From Sophora flavescens (Eukaryota; Streptophyta; Magnoliopsida; Fabales; Fabaceae), in assembly GCA_030762895.1 (NCBI GenBank), contig CM061070.1, positions 53,463,557 through 53,527,556 of the forward strand: a stretch of 64,000 nt of DNA, in the 5' to 3' direction. A program made the translations under genes and the position numbers. Each line of letters opens with the position of its first letter. The first letter of the stretch is position 1. Shown in pieces: positions 56,250-64,000 of this stretch. The notes beneath the pieces are model-generated. The model was not told where the DNA came from, did not search any database, and saw nothing but the letters and a program-made list of their open reading frames with translations.

Positions 56250-58834
56250 GTAACGCCCCGTTTTATCTATTAGTGTATGAGGAAAGGATTAAGCGTGTTT
56301 TAAGACTTAATCATGTTCATGTGTTAGTTAGCTTGTGTTTCAAGTTTGAGGAGAATCGGAACTGAAAAAGGTCCGGGATGAAAACAAACACAAATCAAGC
56401 GATTAATTGGTCAATTAATTATTAAGGACACACAAACTTCCGCTAAGTTACTATAATAATATAATAATACTAAGTTAGTTAAAATGCTGGCAAAACAAGA
56501 GAACATCATTTTTCTCTCATTCTTATACGCATAACCAGAGAAGAAATGAAGGAAACTCTTTTGGAAAGCAGCCATTTTCTTGCTTGATAAGAGTTTGAGG
56601 TTGGAGGAGCTTCAATCATCGAAATTTCAAACCGATCGCATATTCGTGCTCGTAGCTTCAACATCTTCGAGATCACGTCCTTGCATGAGAGAATCGTCAA
56701 GGTATGTCGGTGTCGATGTTGTTGACATTTGTCCTTTTCAAGCTATTTAAATTCATTCTACTCCTAATCTTAGTCCGATATCATTTTCGGTGCATTTTAG
56801 GCTTTTACGCATTTTTCTACCGAATCAGTCGACCTGGAATCGACCGTGGGAGTGGAGATGAATCTGTCTTTGCTATATACAACCGCTGTTATTATAATTT
56901 CCTCCTTAAATTTCATTCTTTGATTCAAATTGGTTCATTTATTGGAGCCTTGTCATTGATTCAGTGGTTGTTTTGGTCTTTTTGGCTATTTTTGGACTTC
57001 GTGCTTGTGCTCAGGACAATTTTTGGTCCAATGCACATACCGGGGGTGTCAATATCAGATTTGAGGTTGTTGCTGGGAAGTGTACTGAGGTTCATGTCGA
57101 TAGCACAAAGGCATTAAAAGTATTTATGAGAAAGTATGCGCATCAGTATGGTGGGGAGACAGTGACTATCACGCCAGGGAGGCAAGCTCAATATAGCATG
57201 TTATTTTGTCTATATAGGGTGCCCCAAACCCTACTAGTTGTTGTGTAGTCGACGGTGATTAAACCCCACTTGAAAATGGTTTTGAAATGAAACTTTGGGT
57301 TTACTTATTGTAGACTTGTCGACATTTGGGCAAAATAGTATTTTAAGTTTATCAGCTTGAGGATGCATGTGATATTTGCTTTATGTGTTTATGGAAGTTA
57401 TCTTGTTTGATGTGTCATCTCTGATAACATGCCTATTATATTCGTTTTAATTTATTTTATTGATATTGAATATATGTTGGATGTCATTTAGGATGTATGT
57501 TGATTGTGCTGTTAGAAAGCGATCGACACCATGATGGTACATTATATGGATCTGAGTGAAAGTTGCGGTACACGAGTATCGAGATTGGATTATGTTGCGG
57601 AGTATGATCTCTGAGAAGAGAATGTGGATTGTGGATGCTTCAAGCAGCGTGTGTTGTATAGGATTATGTATCGGTGTCAACTTGAGATGTTTGTGCATTG
57701 CATAAGTTGCCAAAGTGACGGGCCGTGTGACTAGGAGTCACGTGAGGTTGGTGTACGTGGGTGCGGGTACGGAATATGGAAAGGGACAGTTCTGGGAACC
57801 TTGGGGATGTAGTCCGGTCTGGAATGGTTTTCAAGAGACCAGTGATTTGCACCCACTGTGTCGAGACCGCTGTGGAGGCTTAGCTATCCCGACGTCTGGC
57901 CCTGAGTATTCCAGTCTCCGGTGGACTTTCAGAGGCGACCAAGATACCCCTATTGGAGAATGAGCTCATAGGGGGAAGCATCCATATTGGTCACAGTGAG
58001 CGGAACGGTACCCTTGACAAGCTAGCTGACATTCTTTGGGCAAGGGAGACCCGTGTGATTGAGGAAAAGAGAATGTCCGGGAATCGGAGTTCCCCGTGAG
58101 AGTGATCGGCCGACATCCATAGGAGTGTGACTCCTTAAAGGATTTTGACCCTAGATGTGGATCGAGGATGTTTTGTAAACGGTTGACTTACGAGATGATT
58201 GCTATGTAGAAATCTCTGTTGTATGTTAACATATTGTATTATGCCCCAACCCCTTTTATGGTGTTATAGTAGCTTATATCCCTTCTTATCTCTTTTTCTT
58301 TGTATGTACCGTATGATTGATAGATGAACATCAGCAACTTTACAGCGACTACAATAAGATCAGAGCACCAACCGATGCACTACCTGCAGAGGATTATGTC
58401 GGAGGGTCAAGAAGAGCGGCGAAGAGTCTGTGAGGACTTAGGTGTATAGGTGTCGTTACGTCAAGGGTGAGGTTAGTTCCAAATTCCCATATCGTCGTTG
58501 ATATGGTATGATGTTGTCTGTATAGGTTTTTATATCTTTTCCCAGACCAGTGTTATGTGACTTGTTTATTGGTCCTTTTGCTTAATCAATTTTACAGTTG
58601 TTCTAGGATCATGATCCCTCTATGTCGATCGACGGTACTTTGGAGACTTGTTGGACATATTGTGTATATACGTCATTTATGTTTTTATTCCTTTGTGCAT
58701 GTTAAATTAAGTTTTGAATTTTCCTGTTTCCGCAACTATATTATTTTCGTTTGTAATAATCACGTTAATGCTAATAAAATGATTAAGGATTATTTAAATA
58801 GGAAAGTTTTTTAATGGGACATCAGGGTATCTCA
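56250..58834 (+). repeat. L 3' LTR
   Basis: 2585 bp, TGTAACGCCCC to AGGGTATCTCA. The end resembles E (GGGGTGTCTCA). Inverted repeats include GTGACT/AGTCAC (57727-57741), GGGAA/TTCCC (58079-58094) and AGGAGT/ACTCCT (58121-58135). Overlapping ORFs at 56704-57248 and 57715-57963 show no domain and are taken as non-coding LTR. Confidence 0.82.
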
Positions 58835-58838
58835 TCGG

Positions 58839-59490
58839 ATGAACTCCTTCTTTAAGATATCATCCAAGTGCTTCTTTTTCTATACCAACTATTTTGGGGA
58901 TATTCGATAAGGTGTTATCGATATTGGTCTGGTCCCTGGTACGACATCTATTGTAAACTCTATCTCCCGCTTACGTGGCAACCCTAGTTCATCATCCAGG
59001 AAAACTTGAGGGAACTCGCACACAATAGGTAGTCCATATGACTTTGGAGACTCCTTGGCTTCCAGAGAAAACAACACCACGCAATCCCTAGATCGCCCCT
59101 ATGCCGAACTACTGTCATTGACAAGCAACAATCCAGATTGCTTCAAAAACAAAGGGTTTTCTTTCAACAGCTTAAGACAACATGGTTAGCCGAAAGCCAA
59201 TCCATGCCCAAGATAACATCAATCTGCTGCATAGGTAGACAGACAAGGTTCATAATAAAAGTTCTATTTTCTAGAACAATAGGGCAGTCTCGATAAACAA
59301 ACGAGGTTGTTAATGTATCACCCATAAGGGTAGAAACATTAATATCATAATGCAATGATGAAACTGGTAATTTAAGATGATCCATGCACTTTAAGGATAT
59401 AAAGGAGTGGGTAGCCCCCGAATCAAATAGTACAGATAAGAGCATTCCAAAAATTAGGCACTTACCCTATATGAGATCAAAAATTACCGG
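58839..59490 (-). pseudogene. J: aspartic protease and RT start
   Basis: Minus strand. MLLSVLFDSGATHSFISLKC has the intact Asp-Ser-Gly active site, followed by VLENRTFIMNLVCLPMQQID and VILGMDWLSANHVVLSC. After a frame break, MVLFSLEAKESPKSYGLPIV and CEFPQVFLDDELGLPRKREI lead into VPGTRPISITPYRISP and KKEFIR at the edge of L. The order matches E protease-RT at 35338-35930. Gag is missing: upstream sequence switches to block M at about 59490. Confidence 0.88.
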
Positions 59491-59650
59491 GCATGCATCA
59501 CCAACAGGCATATTATAACAAACAACAATATAACATAAACAATCATTCTCATCATACAACCTTGTATGCTATGTGATGTAGTGCTACTCCACTACTCCAT
59601 TATGCACTTGGATCCATTCTACCTTAGGAAGTCAACTTTGGAGTTACACA

Positions 59651-60100
59651 TTGGCCAATAAGCACCAACGCCTGGGCAATTCACCAAACCTTGGGTGGAC
59701 CCCTAGGATAGCCGACGCACCTAACTCTCGGATGAATCACCGCGGACGGCCAGATCGCCTTACTCTTGGATGACCTCCCCTATGTTGAACATCCTCCGCT
59801 AACATCTCCGATGCATGAATGCATGATCAACATAGCACACAATCATAACCACCACCTCCGCATGGACCACTAGGCTACCCAAATTTTATCACCATCAAAA
59901 CCTCGACCACTTGGCTATCAAGGTTCAACGTTATCTTTTTGTCTTAGATCTTTTAACACTCTGGCAATTAAGCACCAGAGATTACCACCTCGACCACTCG
60001 GCTATTGAGGCCCCCTTGGCCACTAGGCTACCAAGGTACAACATTATCAACACCTTGACCATTATGCATCAAGGCCCCCTTGGCCACTCGGCTACCAAGG
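59651..60100. repeat. Array of stem-loops with loop CCACTAGGCTA and changing stems
   Basis: TTGG/CCAA (59651-59668), CCTCGA/TCAAGG (59901-59923, one mismatch), CTCTGG/CCAGAG (59959-59980), CCTCGA/TTGAGG (59988-60010, one G-T pair), CCTTGG/CCAAGG (60014-60036), CCTTGA/TCAAGG (60053-60074) and CCTTGG/CCAAGG (60078-60100). Loops are CCACTAGGCTA-like (11 nt) or CCATTATGCA-like (10 nt). Confidence 0.88.
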
Positions 60101-60218
60101 TACAACATCTTATCACTTGTCTTTTGTCTCCATGTACATTTGGTGTCTTATTAAATTGTTAAAGATCTTTGGGGTGAAACACCCCTGTTTTTGCTCTGTT
60201 TTCTGTTTTGGGCAGGGA

Positions 60219-60394
60219 AGCACAGGCATGCTCTCCCTTCAGCACGGGCGTGCTGCCTTTCCAATCAAGCACAGGCATGCTAACTATTAAGCGCGACCGT
60301 ACTTATGCAGCGCGACCTTTTTGAAATTTGAATTGGAGCACCAACGTGCTCCATATTAAGCATGATTGTGATACCTGGAGCATGGTCGTACTAG
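60219..60394. repeat. AGCACGACCGTGCT-like palindrome array
   Basis: AGCACAGGCATGCT (60219 and 60268), AGCACGGGCGTGCT (60241), GGAGCAC/GTGCTCC (60335-60352), and decayed copies AGCGCGACCGTACT (60290), AGCGCGACC (60309), AGCATGATTGTGAT (60359) and AGCATGGTCGTACT (60379). Differences are mostly C-T or G-A. Confidence 0.85.
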
Positions 60395-60401
60395 TCTGGG
60401 C

Positions 60402-61771
60402 TGATAAGCCTCTGGCTCATCTAGTTTCCATCTAGAAAAGGGGTATATTTTGTGCCTAATTAGGCGAGTCACCCTCGCTAATCTCACAAATTGGCCTTGT
60501 TTTGTTCCTAAGTTATACTTTGACTCGTTTTATGCATTTTTAGTAGTTTTTAGTTTATTTTGAGTAGAATTACGCTTTTCGTTTTCTTTTGATTGTTTCA
60601 GGTTAGAAGTGAAGCTCTTAGAGTCAAGGAAATGAAGAAAACAGTGGAAAAACAATTCTGAAGGTTTCTCCTCGCGAAACAGGAGCTCGCCTCGCGAGCC
60701 TGAAGACCAGCTTGAATAGCAAATGTCGTCCTCTCTGTCTCGCCCCGCGAATCACCATCTCGCCACACGAGTCTGAAGGTCTGAATGTGCCAGAAATGTC
60801 ATCCTCTCTGTCTCGCCTTGTGAAACACTACCTCGCCTCGTGAATATTCAAACTCAGGATGGAGCCAAAACTAATATTCGCGTCGCGAGAGGCTACTCGC
60901 CTCGCGAGCGCGCGCAGAATCTGAAATCTATAAGTTGCTGTTTTAGGGCAGATTGAAAAACTCTTGGTCCTCCACTTGTTTCAGAGCGTTTTGTACGAAT
61001 TCTTGTTCTTATGGAGCTACGTATCCTCTTTTCTTTTTCCTATTTTACAATTATGATTATGTCCGATTGTTTGTGCGTTGTTACGAGCATGAGGAGCTAA
61101 TCCCCTTGTCTAAGGGAACAATGAAACCTCCCATGACGGTTTAGATTCAATGTGATGTATGTTTCTCTCCTTTGTCTCAATTATTGTTTTCCAATTCTGA
61201 ATTTATTGCGTTAATCATATGCATGCGTGATTGACTTGTTAACGTTGATGAGGCTTAGTAGGCAATTCGCGTTTAGAACTTGAATTGGGAACATTGATCG
61301 AATATTGCACGAGAGTGAATAGGAGATCGGTGCAACCTTATAGGAACCAGATTTAATAGAGTTTGATGATTGGGTTATGAGACCTAGTAAGTAATTAATT
61401 CAATCGTTGAATACGTCCTATTGAGCACGACAGTGTCATTAGGAGAATTTGGGGGTCCTGGTTGACATTGTAATTGAACTTAGGGAGAGAATCATCATCA
61501 CTTGGGATATTATGCATGATTGGGTAGGTGGAATTGTGACCTTAGATGTTTTAATTTCAGATTTTCATCCTTTATTCTCTATTTGATTGTTAATTTGAAG
61601 TGCGATCCTATTTTCTCTCCCACAACCACTTGCTGTTACTTGGCCAACTTATCAAATTTCTCGCGAATTGGTAGAATTGGTAGCCCAATCCTCGTGTTCG
61701 ACCTCGGTAATTACTTACCGTGTTTATTTTATTACTTGCGACGACCCGGTACACTTGTCGGTGACTCAACA
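60402..61771 (+). repeat. AT2 5' LTR
   Basis: 1370 bp, TGATAAGCCTCTGG to GTGACTCAACA. It carries the CTCGCCTCGCGAG array in its 5' part. No coding. Confidence 0.85.
60667..60908. repeat. CTCGCCTCGCGAG palindrome array in AT2 LTR
   Basis: Copies: CTCCTCGCGAA (60667), GCTCGCCTCGCGAGC (60684), CTCGCCCCGCGAA (60739), CTCGCCACACGAG (60759), CTCGCCTTGTGAA (60812), CTCGCCTCGTGAA (60832), TTCGCGTCGCGAGA (60877) and CTCGCCTCGCGAG (60896). Variants mostly differ by C-T or G-A at CpG. Confidence 0.9.
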
Positions 61772-61777
61772 AGTTTT

Positions 61778-61795
61778 TGGCGCCGTTGCCGGGGA
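61778..61795 (+). promoter_or_regulatory. AT2 primer-binding site
   Basis: TGGCGCCGTTGCCGGGGA, complementary to the plant tRNA-Asp 3' end, 6 bp after the LTR. Confidence 0.93.
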
Positions 61796-61932
61796 TTGGC
61801 ACCACCAATTTTTCTAATTTTTTGGGAAGTTTGATTATTTGGTTAAGTTACTTTTATTTTTATTTTTACTTTTATTTTATGTTAATTTCTCTCTACTTCT
61901 TTGATTCCACTTGGTCTTGCCTTGTTTTTTGT

Positions 61933-62679
61933 ATGCGAGGTACCCTTTCACAAGAGGACTTGCTATTTGATTCGGAGATCACTAGGACCGAGAAGCGTTT
62001 AAGGAAAGAAGCCAGAGAGAGAAAGAGGCTTGAAGCAATTAATTCTGAGAGGATGGACGAAGGAAACCCTCCTCCTCCTCCTCCTCCTCGTTACAAGCCT
62101 CTCTTCGAGTACGATCTACCCAACCTGGATGATTGTGCTTCTTCTATCGTGAGGGGCAACCTGAATACAGATTCCTTTGGAGTGGAAGGATGTGTCACAG
62201 CCCAGATCCGGGAGAATCAGTTTGATGGGAGTGGCAAGCAAGACCCTCACAGACACATCACTCGCTTCCTTGAAGCTTGTGACATGCAGAAGACAAGAGG
62301 AGTGACTCAAGATGAGTTTTGCTTGCGGCTATTCCCCCTCTCTCTTAGGGATGTCGCTCGCGATTGGTTTGATAGATTGGGTCAGAATAGTATCAGAACT
62401 TGGGAGCAAATGGCACAAAAGTTCCTCACCAAGTATTTTCCTCCTCAGAAAGCGGCACAAGCAAGGGTTGCCGTCACATCTTTCAGGCAGACAGAAGATG
62501 AAACTTATAATGAAGCTTGGGAGAGGTACAATGTGCTCTTGAGAAGATGTCCCCCAGCTTTCTTTGACCCGGTCTCCAAGGTTCAACATTTCTTTAACGG
62601 GTTAAGGGGGCGCTACCAGATGAATTGTGATGCCGCAGCTGGCGGTTCCTTTTCTTATTTATCAGCTGAGGATGGATAG
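61933..62679 (+). pseudogene. AT2 gag, capsid region
   Basis: The frame is open from 61777, but I place the start at the Met of MRGTLSQEDLLFDSEITRTE because this is the usual Athila gag start. Pro-rich linker PPPPPPPRYKPLFEYDLPNL, then the gag core: FDGSGKQDPHRHITRFLEAC, FCLRLFPLSLRDVARDWFDR, QKFLTKYFPPQKAAQARVAV and DETYNEAWERYNVLLRRCPP. A TAG at 62677-62679 ends the stretch (expected Gln or Trp), and the same frame continues downstream. Less decayed than AT1 gag. Confidence 0.92.
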
Positions 62680-63567
62680 GCATTATTGGAGAAGATGTCG
62701 TACAATGATTACAACCGTGGTAGAGAAACCTCAAGTGGAGTCAGTTCTGCAGCAATGGAAGCCATTCTAGATCAAAATAAACTGTTGAATATGCAAATTG
62801 CGGCTTTGTCTGAGAACAAGAAGGTTAATGTGATATACGAAGGAATGCCTCCTGGTTGTGGAAATTGTAACGGAGATCATGACATTCAGATCTGTCCGTT
62901 CAACTTCTCTCGAGAACATGTGGACTCATGCCACAATTTCTATGACAGTGTGCCCTATAACAACTATCAGAGGAACAGTCAGAATCAGAATAGGGGTTAT
63001 ATTAGGAGAGACCATCCGGGTTTCGCTTGGAGTAATGCTAGTGGTGGTCTAGCCGGGCAACAACAACCTCAACAGAGTTGGCAACAACAACCTCAACAGG
63101 GTCAAAGGCCAAACTATGGAATCCATCAGCATAATACTCAGCAGGCTCTTCCGGGGCCTAATCAATTGTAAATAACTGATGGTGGAAGGCAACCTTGGGA
63201 GTTGGCTCTTGAGAAGATGAGTGAGGCAGTTGAGAAGTTGTCAATCAATACAGGCACAGCCATTGACAAATTGGCAACTCATACAGGGGCAGCAATTCAG
63301 AATCTAGAGACGCAAATTGCCCAGCTCGCAAAGCAACTAAATGAGCGTCTCCCAGGCACTTTCCTAGGTGATACCGAGATCAACCCTAAGAACCAATGCA
63401 ATGCCATAACAACTAGAAGCGGTAGGGTGTTAGGATCTAACAGGGGTGCAACTAGTTCTCAGGAAGTTGAGGAAGAACAACCACATGTTGAGGAAGAGCA
63501 ACCTGAGAAAGAGGAGTTGACAAGTGACAAGGAACCGGAGCAAGGGGAGGTTAAAACTTGTAGATGA
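62680..63567 (+). pseudogene. AT2 gag nucleocapsid and linker
   Basis: Same frame after the stop: MEKMSYNDYNRGRETSSGVS, a zinc-knuckle-like CGNCNGDHDIQIC (C-x2-C-x3-H-x4-C, near 62857-62895), Asn-rich and Gln-rich segments (GQQQPQQSWQQQPQQGQ), a TAA at 63169-63171, then MSEAVEKLSINTGTAIDKLA and ETQIAQLAKQLNERLPGTFL, an amphipathic helix region also found in AT1. A Glu-rich stretch ends at a frameshift near 63555. Confidence 0.88.
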
Positions 63568-64000
63568 AGAGTTCCGAAAGAAGAAGTGGGTTGAACCCCA
63601 GGACCTCCCGCCCTACATGAAGGTACCATATCCTGAAAGATTGAAGAAGCCTCAACAAGATAAGCAATTCAATAAATTCCTTGATGTCTTCCGCAAACTT
63701 CAAATTTACATTCCATTTGCGGAAGCCTTGGAACAAATGCCATCTTATGACCGGTTTATGAAGGAGCTTCTCTCCAAGAAGCGGAGAATAGTGGATGAGG
63801 AAATGGTTGCTTTGATCGAGGAGTGTAGTGCCATTCTTTAAAGAAAACTACCTCCAAAGTTGAAGGACCCCGATTATTTTTCTATACCATGCACCATTGG
63901 GGGGATGACGCTAGGAAAGGCATTGTGTGATCTAGGGGCAAGCATCAACTTGATGCCCCTCTCTATGATGAAGAGGTTGGGGATCAAGGAAGTCAAGGAT
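63554..64000 (+). pseudogene. AT2 pre-protease and protease start, runs off edge
   Basis: Frame 2: PERLKKPQQDKQFNKFLDVF, AEALEQMPSYDRFMKELLSK and EEMVALIEECSAIL, then TAA at 63839-63841 in place of CAA. Protease follows: KLPPKLKDPDYFSIPCTIGG, the active-site segment KALCDLGASINLMPLSMMKR and RLGIKEVKD up to the window end. The DLG motif is intact. Confidence 0.9.

Larger units (their letters stand above)
55970..58834 (+). mobile_element. L: 3' end of a chromovirus with complete 3' LTR
   Basis: Plus strand, lying inside J. 55970-56215 encodes the end of pol. PPT and LTR follow. No 5' part is present in the window, and J lost sequence at the junction, so this is a truncated insertion or recombination product rather than a clean one. 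Confidence 0.75.
59491..60401. repeat. M: LTR-like block
   Basis: Non-coding. It holds a stem-loop array (59651-60100) and an AGCAC...GTGCT palindrome array (60219-60394), and is cut at 60401 by AT2. Content resembles the middle and U3 of a gypsy LTR; orientation is not certain. Confidence 0.5.
60402..64000 (+). mobile_element. AT2: second Athila-like element, runs off right edge
   Basis: 5' LTR, PBS, gag, nucleocapsid and the start of protease are present; the rest lies beyond 64000. Same PBS type and gag-protease order as AT1, but a different LTR sequence. The left flank is TGGGC; the right target duplication is outside the window. Confidence 0.9.

Noticed and set aside
57715..57963. 82-codon plus ORF and overlapping ORFs 56704-57248
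   Set aside because: Inside the L LTR, overlapping in several frames, no recognisable motif.

Overview
This is plant nuclear DNA, most likely from a dicot and probably a papilionoid legume with a repeat-rich genome. The legume call is an inference from the style of the retroelements. I see one host gene, an R2R3-MYB transcription factor at 50508-53320. Almost everything else is nested LTR retrotransposons in different stages of decay. I found no tRNA or rRNA gene, no CRISPR array and no bacterial-type operon.

Layout, left to right. (1) A Sirevirus-like Ty1/copia element, called S here, runs on the minus strand from beyond the left edge to 28002. It has an env-like ORF (61-447), RT-RNase H (973-2229), integrase, protease, gag and a 724-bp 5' LTR (27279-28002). 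Its integrase is split by a 12.3-kb Athila-like Ty3/gypsy element, AT1 (plus strand, 2943-15270, TSD GCATC). Its gag is split by a 9.2-kb element, D (minus strand, 17624-26830, TSD GTTAA), which has 4.2-kb LTRs but only 742 bp of non-coding internal DNA. (2) S itself sits in the gag gene of a minus-strand chromovirus-like element, A (gag 28003-28565, PBS 28859-28870, LTR from 28877). (3) A plus-strand gypsy element, E (30996-48610, TSD AACGT), keeps its 5' LTR, PBS, gag, protease and RT. It breaks at 36732 into a patchwork: a minus-strand element F whose primer-binding site is split by a copia-type solo LTR N (36873-38274, TSD ATACC), two related LTR fragments G and H, minus-strand pol fragments P, and an LTR-like block Q. 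Only the last 0.5 kb of E's 3' LTR remains (48087-48610). (4) A gene island at 48.8-54.1 kb carries the MYB gene. (5) Another broken minus-strand chromovirus, J (54160-59490), is interrupted by the 3' end of a plus-strand one, L (55970-58834). Then come an LTR-like block M (59491-60401) and a second Athila-like element, AT2, whose LTR, PBS, gag and start of protease lie at 60402-64000 and run off the right edge.

How the parts relate. Target-site duplications and reading frames that resume across insertions give a relative order: A is older than S, and S is older than AT1 and D. D looks youngest because its two LTRs are nearly identical. Stop codons in the coding regions are mostly those expected from C-to-T or G-to-A change, as in methylated, silenced copies.

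The most unusual signal is in the LTRs and UTRs. The S LTR (27639-27974) and block M (59651-60100) carry tandem stem-loops with a nearly constant loop and stems that change from copy to copy while staying self-complementary. Other families carry many copies of a private short palindrome: GTATTCGAATAC in S, AGCACGACCGTGCT-like words in M, CTCGCCTCGCGAG in AT2, ATGCTGCAGCAT in AT1, CCACGCTCAGCGTGG in F and TGCCACTTGGCA in Q. All boundaries and comparisons were read by eye; no alignment or database search was run.
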